From contig NW_022098004.1 in assembly GCF_002288925.2 (NCBI RefSeq), positions 6,591,759 to 6,655,758 of the forward strand: DNA of 64,000 bases, written 5' to 3'. Each line of letters opens with the position of its first letter. Positions within the stretch are counted from its first letter, which is position 1. Both the position numbers and the translations under genes were made by a program. Under the pieces are notes generated by a model. That model saw nothing but the letters and a program-made list of their open reading frames with translations. It ran no database searches and was not told the DNA's origin. The DNA is from Delphinapterus leucas (lineage: Eukaryota; Chordata; Mammalia; Artiodactyla; Monodontidae). Positions 33,855 through 64,000 of the stretch are shown piece by piece.

Positions 33855-36495
33855 CTTTTTTGTTTTTTCAGTTTTATTTAAGTATAGTTGACGTACAATG
33901 TTGTGTTAATTTCTTCTGTACAGGAAAGTGGCTCAGTTATGCATATATATATATATTCTTTTTCATCTTCTTTTCCATTATGGTTTATCACAGGATATTG
34001 AATATAGTTCCCTGTGCTCTACAGTAGGACGTTGTTGTTTATCCGTGCTGTATATAATAGCTTGCATCTGCTAATCCCAAAATACCATTCCTTCCTTCCT
34101 CCCTACCTTTCCCTTGGCAACCACAAGTCTGTTCTCTATGTCTGTGAATCTGTTTTTGTTTCATAGATGTGGTGTGCCTTGTATTTTAGATTCTGTATAT
34201 AAGTGATATTGTATGGTATTTGTTTTTCTCTGTATGACTTACTTCACTTCTAGGTCCATCCATGTTGCTGCAGATGGCATTATTTTATTCTTTTTGATGG
34301 CTGAGTAATATTCAATTTTCTATATGTACCGTATCTTCTTCATCCATTCATCTGTTGATGGACATTTAGGTTATTTCCGTGTTGTGGCTATTGTAAATAG
34401 TGCTGCTATGAACATAGGGTTGCATGTATCTTTTTGAATTATGTTTTTGTCTGGGTATATGCCCAGGAGTGGGATTGCTGGGTCCTATGGTAGTTCTGTT
34501 TTTAGTTTTTTAAGGAACCTCCATACTGTTCTCCACAGTGGCTGTACCAATGTACATTGCCACCAACAGTGTAGGAGGGTTCCCTTTTCACCCATACCCT
34601 CTCCAGCATTTGTTATTTGTAGACTTTTTAATGACAACCATTCTGACTGATGTGAGGTGGTACCTCATTGTAGTTTTGATTTGCATTTCTCTAATAATTA
34701 GTGATGGTGAGCATCTTTTCATGTGCCTACTGGTCATCTGTGTGTCTTTTTTGTAGAAATATCAGTTAAGGTCTTCTGCATATTTTTCAGTTGGGATTTT
34801 TGTTTTTTTTTGTTCTTGAGTTGTATGAACTGTATAATTTGGAAATTAAGCCCTTGTCTTGTCCCCTCATTTGCAAATATTTTCTCCCATTCCATATGTT
34901 GTCTTTTTCACAGTTCCCTTTGCTATGCAAAAGCCTGTAAGTTTGATTAGGTCCCATTGTTTATTTTTTGTTTATATTTCTCTTGTCTTGGGAGATGGAC
35001 CTAAGAAAACATTGGTACACTTTATGTCAGAGAATGTTTTGCTTATGATCTCTTCTAGGAGATTTATGGTGTCATATCTTACGTGTAAGTCTTTAAGCCA
35101 TTTTTTGAGCTTATTTTTGTGCATGGTATGAGCGTGTGTTCCAAGTTCATTGATTTACACGCAGCTGTCCAACTTTCCTAGCACCACTTGCTGAAGAGAC
35201 TGTCTTCTTCTCATTTTATATTCTTGCCTCCTTTGTGGAGGAACAATTGAGTGTAGGTGTGTGTGTTTATTTCTGGGCTCCCTATTCTGTTCCATGGATC
35301 CATATGTCTGTTTTTGTGCCGATTACTGTAGCTTCACAGTATTGTCTGAAGTCTGGGAGGGTTATCCCTCCTGCTTTGTTCTACTTCCTCAGGATTGCTT
35401 TGGCAATTCTGGGTCTTTTATAGTTCCATATAAATTTTAGGATTATTTTTTCTAGTTCTGTGAAAAATGTCATGGGTAATTTGATAGGGATCACATTAAA
35501 TCTATAGATTACTTTGGATTGTAATGCCATTTAAAAAATATTAATTTTTCTAATCCAAGAGCACGGGATATCTTCTCATTTCTTTGAATTCTCGTTAATT
35601 TCCTTTATTAACGTTTCGTATTTCTCAGCATATACATCTTTCACGTCGTCGCTGAGGTTTATTATTTTATTTTTTTTTGACTTTAAAAGGATTGTTTGTT
35701 TACATTCCTTTTCTGATAATTCATTTTTAGTGTAAAGAAATGCAGCCAATTTCTGTATGTTAATCTTTGTCCTTCTACCTTGCTGAATTTGTTTATCAGT
35801 TCTAGTAGTATTTGTGTGGAGTTTTTAAGGTTTTCTGTATGTAGTATCATGTCATTTGCATATAATAACAATATGAGCTCTTCCCTACCAATTTGAATAC
35901 CTTTTCTTTCTTTTTCTTGTCTGACTGCTGTGGCTAGGACTTCCAATACTACGTTGAAAAGAAGTGGTGAGAGTGGGCATCCTTGTCTTGTTCCAGATAT
36001 TAGCGGGAAGTTTTTCAGCTTTTAAGTATTATATTGGCTGTGGGTTTGTCATGAAAAGCTTTTATTATGTTGAGATGTGTTCCCTCTATACCCACTTTCG
36101 TAAGAGTTTTTATCATGAATGGATGTTGAATTTTGTCACTTTTCCTGCATCTACTGAGATGATCATGTGGTGTTTGTCCTTTCTTTTGTTGACGTGGTGT
36201 ATCACATTGATTGATTTGTGTGTGTTGAACCATCCTGGTGACCCTGGGATGAATCCAACTTGGTCTTGGTGTATGACATTTTTAAGTGTTGTTGGATTCG
36301 GTTTGCTAATGTTTGGTTGAGAATTTGGGGGACTACATTCATCAAAGATATTGGCCTGTAATTTTCTTTTTTGGTAGTGTCTTTGGTTTTGGTATCAGGG
36401 TGATGGTGGCTTCATAGAATGTCTTTGGGAGTGTTCCTTCCTGTTCATTCTTTAGGAAGAGTTTGAGGAGGATCGGTATAAGTTCTTTGTAAGCA
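33855..36495 (-). mobile_element. Second LINE-1, antisense, 5'-truncated
   Basis: The complement of the LINE-1 3' UTR starts near 33,860 ('tagttgacgtacaatgttgt'). ORF2 pieces follow, such as [20 protein letters not shown] at about 35,830-35,930. Homology stops near 36,495 in the reverse-transcriptase region. It lies directly beyond the 5' end of the other LINE-1, in the same orientation, and is more diverged. Confidence 0.85.
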
Positions 36496-36539
36496 AGCCT
36501 GCTTTTACATTTCTACCAAGCAGAGCAGCACTTCCAATA

Positions 36540-37745
36540 TTTAAAAAAGAAATAAAACACACTATAGAGCTAAAACTACCTTTTCTTATCTCACTCACTG
36601 CCTTCCCTCCAACACAATCATTGTCTTGACTTTTGAATGTTCCTCTCTGTCCATTTGTATACGTTTACCTATCTATCCATATGTCTGTTACAAGCAATAT
36701 GTAATATTGTTTTGCATGTCGTTTTTTAAATGTGTATAAATGGTATCACTGGGTATGCATGGTTCTGCATTTCGCTTTTCTCAAACTGTATTGTTTAAAT
36801 GTATCCATGTTGTGTATATGTGCTGAGCTCCATTCCATTTCACCTCCTTATACTATTCCATCTTTCAAATAGCCTGCATTTTCCTGCATGTCCTCCTACT
36901 AATTTGTGTTGTTCCATTTTTTTTCCTTTGCTATCTTTGAGTGTATGTAGCTCCCTCCACTCAAATTATAGTTGTGAGATCCATCCATGCTGTTACAGCT
37001 CAGTGATTTGTAGTCGCTGTGTTTGCTCCATTGTGTAAAGACACACAGTTTAACAGTTGTGCAGTAGATGGACAGTAGAACTCTTTCAGGTTTTGCCTCG
37101 TGTGAATCACAGCTACAGACAGTCTTGTACATGTCCTCTGGAGGCATAGGTATGCACTTCTAGTAGGTATACAGTTGTCCCTCAGTATCTGTGGGGGACT
37201 GGTTTTAGGACCTGCTGTGCTACAATACTCCCAGGATGCTTAAGTCTCATAGTCGGCCCGCCTTATCTGCGGATTTGGCTCCTGCAGATTCAGCCAGTGT
37301 GGATTGGAAACATAGTACATTACCTGAAGTTTTGTTGAATCCACGGACGCGGAACCCACAGATACTGAGGGCCAACTGTATTGAGGAGTGGAATTGCTGG
37401 TCATAGGGTATGCACGCAGTTACCTTCGAACGTCTTTACAATGTAGTTTGCTACCAATTTACAGAGCAACCAGTTGCCCTACATTCTTGCTAGCAATTGA
37501 TAGTATTGTTAGGCTTTTCAGTTTTTGCCACTCCAGTAAGCAATTAGTGGTATCTTATTGTCTTAATTTGCATTTTCTCTTACAGATAATGAATAAGCAT
37601 CTTTTCATTTGCCTCTCAGCCATTTGGATGTACTCTTGCCAGGTGCTTATTTATGAAATACACCTTTCCCTAATGAATTGTTATTGATTTAGAGGGATGG
37701 AGTCACATTTTGACTGAGGTTCTTTGTCAGATAGATTGTTACAAA
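36540..37745 (-). mobile_element. Old LINE-1/HAL1-type fragment, antisense, split by a DNA transposon
   Basis: Degenerate LINE-1-like complement ('aggagtggaattgctggtca', 'cagtttttgccactccagta') continues on both sides of the MER2-like insertion at 37,172-37,378. Confidence 0.5.
37172..37378. mobile_element. MER2-like Tigger (Tc1/mariner) non-autonomous transposon
   Basis: It is 207 bp with inverted ends CAGTTGTCCCTCAGTATC and GATACTGAGGGCCAACTG, flanked by TA on both sides (37170-37171 and 37379-37380), which is the Tc1/mariner target. It has no transposase. Confidence 0.88.
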
Positions 37746-37967
37746 TGTCTTCTTCCATCCTGTTGCTTTCCTTTCCATTCTACTAATTATATGTTCTGAT
37801 AAACAGCAGCTGGGAGCTCTAGCAGAGTCTAATTTTGTCTTCCTTCAGGGGTAGTGCTTTTGGTGTTCTGCTGAAGCAACTGCTCTCTGAGATTGTGAAT
37901 GCCTTCTGCAACTGCTACTGTTTTATCTTCTCCATTTTGATTTGTAATCTAACTGGGCTTGATTTTT

Positions 37968-38280
37968 TTTTTTTTTTTTTTTGGCTGCGTTGGGTCTTCA
38001 TTGCTAAGCGTGGGCTTTCTCCAGTTGCAGCGAGCGGGGGCTACTCTTCGTTGTGGTGCCTAGGCTTCTCATTGCGATGGCTTCTCTTGTTGCGGAGCAC
38101 GGGGTCTAGGCTTGCAGGCTCAGTAGTTGCAGCATGCGGGCTCTAGAGTGCAGACTCAGTAGTTGTGGTGCACGGGCTTAGTTGCTCTGTGGCACGTGGG
38201 ATCTTCCTGGAGCAGGGATCGAACCCGTGTCCCCTGCATTGGCAGGCGAATTCTTAACCACTGTGCCACCAGGGAAGCCC
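37968..38280 (-). mobile_element. CHR-type SINE, long form, perfect target-site duplication
   Basis: On the minus strand it has the head GGGCTTCCCTGGTGGC, a body with tandem units and a poly(A) tail. It is flanked by an identical 18-bp repeat, TAACTGGGCTTGATTTTT, at 37950-37967 and 38281-38298, suggesting a relatively young insertion. Confidence 0.95.
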
Positions 38281-38298
38281 TAACTGGGCTTGATTTTT

Positions 38299-39214
38299 GT
38301 GTGGTGTAAGTAGGGGTCAGATTTCGTGTCTATTGGTGATGCTAAAATGAATTTGCTTAATAGATATAAATAAATAAATAAATGGCAAAAACTGTGAGTA
38401 CTGACTCACAGCCAATGATCAATTGAGTTTCCACTGGACACAATTTGCATTTCTAGGGGCAAGAATCATCTGAATTACTCACAGTGGAAGGTGTAGAATC
38501 AGACAATCAGGACAGCTGGTAGCCTAAACATGTATTGTTCTTTGAATTCTCCTCTGAACCAGTTGTAACATTTTCTTGGTTCCTTTGTTAATAAAGGAGT
38601 TAAATAAATTTTTGGACATGTGTTCAATTTTATATCTTTATGAGAGTTATGATTTTATCTGTTTTTAAAAAATGACCTTTTAGCAGTTCTAATTCCTTTG
38701 CTTTTCACTCCTCCCTGTTTACCTTCAAGTGCAAGGGTTTGTCATAGATTGTTCTCAAGCTTTTGGACCAGGGTGACTCGTCCAGTCATCAGTGGATGAG
38801 GGCTGGGGATAAAACAGTTGTAAGGTACACAGTGTGGCTTCCTGCAAACGGGACTTGATGACAAGAAAATACAATGGCTGACAGCTCTCCTGTGCCCTAT
38901 CACTTAGTCGAGAAATACAGGTGTTTTTAGTAGCATTATTGCCCCTCTAGCACAGAGCATTCTTCCAAAGACTGACAGATTGCAGAGGGGTCACGTGGTA
39001 GTTGTAGAAACTTGGGTTTCTACATAGAGTGAGCTTTTGCTGAAAGGAAGACCAGTAACCGAGAGAAAAGAGTAAAGGATAGAAGAACCGATTGTTTAAA
39101 GAGAACTGCAACTGTACCTATCTCGTGACCGACCTATTTCTTGTTTTTAGGAGAACAAAAAAAGTGAATAGCATTTAAAAACAATAACAACAAGATGCTT
39201 CCGGGTAGATTGCT
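38299..39214. other. Intergenic DNA beyond the PLCG2 3' end
   Basis: It is unique-looking sequence with a short AAAT repeat at about 38,366-38,383. No gene is supported. The interval may include alternative PLCG2 3' ends. Confidence 0.45.
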
Positions 39215-39233
39215 GTATTCAATGAGACCAAAT

Positions 39234-39239
39234 TTTATT
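39234..39239 (-). terminator. PLCG2: Candidate distal poly(A) signal of PLCG2
   Basis: AATAAA on the minus strand, in the order AAAATAAAATTTGG, lies at the lower edge of the repeat-free 3' UTR block. Position-based inference. Confidence 0.35.
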
Positions 39240-42188
39240 TTTTTTAAATGTGACACAGCCGTTAAACTTTCACGTTAACAACAGCCAACATCTGTGTAAC
39301 TCATTCACACGATCTTCTGTGTACACACAAGCACACACTACATAAAAAATAAATTAAGCTTTAATAATGAAACACATTTACAAATGCATCTTCTTAAAGC
39401 CTAGCAAAAAGTAAGAAATATAGACACTTCTGAGACAGGATCACTGTAGAAGCTGGCTCTTCAAGAAGAAAATATTTTGAGAATGAAAAGCCTGAGACAA
39501 ATCACTGAGTATTCTTCAAATGCCAGTTTTGTAATTCTGCATATTTCTTCATCTACTTATTAGCTTTCTGTTGGCAAGAATATAGCTTTTAGGGTTGTCT
39601 CCAAAAAGTTAGATGTCACCTAAGTAGAAAGTTAAGCTACATTCCTTCTGAAAATTAAAAGAAGTAGAGCCCCTTTTAGCTGTCCTTATTTCCAAATACG
39701 ACTCATCCTTAGTGGCCCTAGATCAACGACTGTAAAATTTTATGTTCAGAGACCTCAGCAGTGAATTTTGAAAACCGGTGTATGCCCTTACACATTTCCA
39801 AATTGATGTCTAAAATTTCTCATCCTAAATAGTTGCAAAGGATCGAAGTGCCGGCATGTTGTAGATGCTGCAAAATGGTTACATCCCCTTTAAATTTAGC
39901 CAAGAGGCTCTAAGTACAATAGGTGGTAGCCACTACCATCCTTTCAAAAAATTAAACAAGGCAATTTTTTAATGGTAGGAAATGCTACATTTTTCGTTTT
40001 TACTCACTGAATTTGTATTTTTATTCTACTTCCCCCTCAAAATTTTAGCCCAATTATTCTTGGCTTTTATGTTGTTTAGTTGCATATCTGTAACAAAATT
40101 ACATATCCTGTCATCATAAGGCTCTTACATATTTTAAACTTCTTCTGGACTGAGTTTAATAAATAAATAGGGTGCACATTTTAATAAAGTACTAAATAAA
40201 CACAGTAAAATTTCATTGGCAATGTATCACTTAAGGAGCTGAAGAAGGCTTCTCCCTCCAACTATTTCATCTCTGTATAGATTAATATTATCTTTGTTAG
40301 AATTGTCACGGTACAGTATCACTTCTATTCTCCCTTTTCGATTTTATGTGTGGAAATATTGGTGGTCTTTCACAGAGATAGATGGGAACAGAAGGAATTA
40401 TGTGACAGCAGCGTAGCTGAATTCTTCCAACTCCTTCAGAACTACATGCTAAAATAAATACTCAGAAATCTTGGGTGTTCCTTCCATTTTGTTGAAAGCA
40501 AAGAATTGGGAACCACCAGCATTGCAGAAGGATTTGTATCCTGTTAAGAGGCTCTCACTTTCCAAACACCATATTTTGATGTTTACATCTTGAGTCATGC
40601 TCTACAGTCAGACTGACTATGGGGAAAGATGGTTTCTTCGGTAAGGAGAGAAAAGGGCATTTTCTCGGGCAGATGAATCTTAGGAAGGAGTACAATAGGA
40701 AGGGGAGGATCTGAAAATTGATCCACTAAAACTAACTCCTTGGAAAGGTCTGGTAGATTGCTAGGGGTAAGACTGGCCCACTTTAAAAATTATTGGCCTT
40801 GGGGGCTTAAGTTTAGTTTTTATTTAACTATGTCATAAAACATATAAATTATTAGATGATGTCGCCTTCTTAATTAATAGAGCAGCAGGTCCTCAAATGT
40901 ATTCCACTGTAACTAGTCCCGTAAGATGTTTGTTGGCAAAAGTGTTCTCAGATCAAATTTGGGAAAGGGATATTCTACACCCCTCTTCACTGTGCACATT
41001 AGAATAGCCAAGCTTTACAGTAGAGAAATTAACTTTCTATAACCTAAATTTCACAAACTCAAATGATCTAACCAGCCTCCTCCATTTATATTTCCACGTA
41101 ATAACGGATGTTCACCATTTCCTTTATCAATTAGAATAAAGACTATTTTACACATAGCAATCATGGCTTGACTCCATCGATGTTCCTGCTATTTCAGGTT
41201 GTTCCTATCAATCACGATTCTCCTTGACCTGAACTGGCTGTGCTCATTACATGGCTGTTAAACCACAATCTCAGCTAGATATTTTATACTTAGGTTATGT
41301 GGCATCTGGGCCCCTCACTTTCTCTGTCTCAACCTAGAGAATCCTACCACCACCAAGAGCCAGATTAATGTGTTACCCTATTAAGGGGAGAGTGTAGTGC
41401 CAAAGCAAATATTCTCTAATGGTGGATTCAAGTCACTGTAGCACGGAGGAGCAGGAGCCGGTTTTAGGGGAGAGGGTTCTTCCCAGCACCATTGAGAGTA
41501 TAAACCCTCTCATGTGCCTGCTCTGTCTCTGCATGAGTATGGCTTGGTATGGATTCTACGAGATAGCAGCTGAAAAGATGCTTAGCTTCTGCCTTCTGTG
41601 CTACCACTTCTTAATTTTTTTGACACAGTAGCAGAAAATCCATTTTAAGCAGAAAGGGGATCCTGGTCTTACCTTTTGGCTTTAAAATGGAGTGAGGTGG
41701 AAGGTTTATGTCTTTTATTCATCCCTAGCTGAAAACAGGTAATGACATCAACACCTGAGCTTGTAGAGGTAATGCTGGAGCCAAAAGGGGCTTGTGGCTG
41801 GAGGTGCAATAATTAGGCTCCAGTGGCTTCCTGGCCAACAGCCAATGGGGCACTGGCCACAGAGTCTGAAAATTCCCTCCATGCAGTGTTCAATTCAGTG
41901 CCTTTTCCATCTAACCTTTCTTGAATGTTGATTTGAACATTTGCTACCATCGGGAATGTTCTTCCCTCAGTTGCTGGCTGCCAAATAAAATAGCAACTCC
42001 AACTCAAGGAATAACTAAGTAATAAGAGCATCCTGACCAAGGTGAGGCTGTTAGGTACACTCAGGGCTTCATGAAAGATAAAACGCATTTCTTTTAGAAG
42101 CACATGGATAGGTTCCGTGAGACCGGTAACCATGGCTTTTTTTTTTTTCTTTCCTTAATTTTTTTAAGACCTGGAACCCCCAGACTTT

Positions 42189-42266
42189 GGCACAGTGCTT
42201 GGTGTATGGAAGTACTTGATAAACTTCGGCACAGTGCTTGGTGTATGGAAGTACTTGATGAACTTG
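42189..42266 (-). repeat. PLCG2: 39-bp tandem duplication in PLCG2 3' UTR
   Basis: Two adjacent units of 39 bp begin GGCACAGTGCTTGGTGTATG at 42,189 and 42,228 and differ at only a few bases near their ends. They lie inside the inferred 3' UTR. Confidence 0.9.
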
Positions 42267-43529
42267 CGTGGAATGGAGGGATGGGGTCTTTTGATGAGAC
42301 AGAGCATGGCTGCCTTTAAGGTACTCTCCAGCTAATTCGTGCACGCTAAACCCAGGATAATAAGGGGCAGGCGGAGTGGATTTCTAGGACACAGTTCCAT
42401 CCAAGTAAAGCCACCAAGACTGACTGCTGGTTTGTGGCTCCCCAGCAGTCACTTGTTTCCCATAGTTCCCTTTTGTCTCCTAAGTTAGTTCTCAGTTCCC
42501 TGTGACCAAGTTGTGGCTCTACGGACCACTCCCCACCCCCCGCACACTATCCTCGCCTTGAAAAAGCCTTATTAAAGCATCACACTGTACAAATCATTAA
42601 ACTGCATCTCAAGATGTAGAGGAGGATCATCTTGTCCTAAGTGAGTCTGCCCCTTTGTGGGTGGCCGAATCTGAGATTCTCTGTAGTTTCCTAAGGCTTC
42701 GCTCACTGCTCCAGAAAACTGGATAATCCAGAGAGCCTACCCTGTATCACGCCGTTTAAGCAGTGAGTGACCTCTTGCCTGTGGACAGCTGCAGCCCCGG
42801 AGCTTCCCTGTGGCTATGCAGCCAGCTCATAAGTGGACGGAGCAGGGGTGAGTGAGAAGCTGGCCGCGCCTTCAGGGGCTCTGATCAGCTCTGTAAGATT
42901 TCCACCCTTGACCCCCACTGCCCCAGTCACGAAGCAAGTCTCTGTCTTACTGGATGGGCTCCACCCCCAGCCCCGTGCCGTGTATGGCAGCAGGTGGGTT
43001 CAGCCTGCTGGTGGCAGTTAAAGTGCTTTGACCCGGGGCAGGGCGAGGGCTCCTCTCTGGGCCCTGGTAAATTCTGATGGCCTTAAGTGTGTTCAGATCG
43101 TTTCCAGAATCTAATGAATTAGTTCCTTAGAGATGGGGCTCATCTTCTGTGGAAGTCAGTTACCTGGGTCTTTAGGGGCCAGGGAAGGAATCCTGCTCAC
43201 TCTACAGGTCGTGCACAGAAGCTCTAACCGATCAAGAGTTGCATTGCTTTTATTCAGTGAGGTCTGGAACACGAGAGGCCGAATGTGAGCAGGTTTTGGG
43301 GGTCCTCTATAGAGACTATAAGTTAAGAAATTGTCCAAGATGAGAAAGTTACCAGGAAATTACCCCAACTCATGCCACTTGGGTCGACTTCAGAAACGTC
43401 ATCTCGCTGACAGGCTTGAGGAGAGGATGACCTCACACATGAGCATGTTCCCAGGGTCCGAAGAGAGCACACAGTCCTACATGCAAACACACGCGCACAC
43501 ACGACACCTTTACACATGGAGCCGGGCTT

Positions 43530-63874
<20,345 letters not shown>

Positions 63875-64000
63875 TCAAGCCGGCACCTGCGAAATCCCAT
63901 CCTCCCAGCACCTGGCAGGCGTCTTCCTCCTCTGGGTCCCCTCTTCTCTTTGGCCCTCACACATGCTCACATCTTAAATGTGGTGGAAAGTTCTCCTCTC

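Larger units (their letters stand above)
39215..43529 (-). other. PLCG2: PLCG2 3' UTR (inferred extent)
   Basis: The sequence below the PLCG2 stop at 43,530 is free of young SINE and LINE copies for about 4.3 kb, unlike everything around it. This is what a long 3' UTR under selection would look like. A minus-strand AATAAA at 39,234-39,239 could define the distal end. Other AATAAA motifs (for example near 40,021) could give shorter forms. A long 3' UTR fits what is known of PLCG2 mRNA, but the exact end is inference. Confidence 0.5.

Noticed and set aside
42104..42344. Repetitive open frames on both strands
   Set aside because: Produced by the 39-bp duplication in the PLCG2 3' UTR, with no coding evidence.

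Overview
The window is vertebrate nuclear DNA, most likely from a cetacean. It carries two spliced mammalian genes in a background of LINE-1 elements and tRNA-derived SINEs. The SINEs are the short (~205 bp) and long (~320-360 bp) CHR-type elements typical of whales and dolphins. They open with GGGCTTCCCTGGTGGC, and several have clear target-site duplications. I see no bacterial-type operon, CRISPR array or phage.

Left part (1-12,000): SDR42E1 lies on the + strand. A CpG-rich promoter and probable non-coding first exon lie near 380-523. A long repeat-filled intron follows, then two coding exons (8,623-8,690 and 9,261-10,374) that join in frame to a 393-residue short-chain dehydrogenase/reductase with a C-terminal membrane segment. 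A CHR SINE and a LINE-1 tail lie just after the stop codon.

Middle (12,000-39,200): intergenic DNA. It holds an L2 split by a later repeat, MIR and LTR-like remnants, a cluster of CCAAT boxes near 16.3 kb, a pyrimidine tract at 24.1-24.3 kb, an almost full-length but broken antisense LINE-1 (about 26.68-33.80 kb) directly followed by a second antisense LINE-1 (to 36.5 kb), a MER2-like DNA transposon and further SINEs.

Right part (39,200-64,000): the 3' end of PLCG2 (phospholipase C gamma 2) lies on the - strand. Eight coding exons join in frame into the last 352 residues, covering the end of the catalytic Y box, the C2 domain and the tyrosine-rich tail. Counting back from the stop on a 1265-residue scale puts the tail tyrosines at 1197, 1217 and 1245, the positions known in human. 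An inferred ~4.3 kb 3' UTR, free of young repeats, follows. The rest of the gene lies beyond base 64,000.

The two genes converge tail to tail, which is the order known from mammals (PLCG2 - SDR42E1, human 16q23). They are not functionally coupled as far as the sequence shows. SDR42E1 is a membrane-anchored oxidoreductase of the 3-beta-HSD-like group, and PLCG2 is a signalling lipase of immune cells. I found no convincing new system. The best unexplained items are a processed-pseudogene-like block in PLCG2 intron 31 beside a LINE-1 fragment truncated at both ends, a 39-bp duplication in the PLCG2 3' UTR, and the CCAAT cluster.
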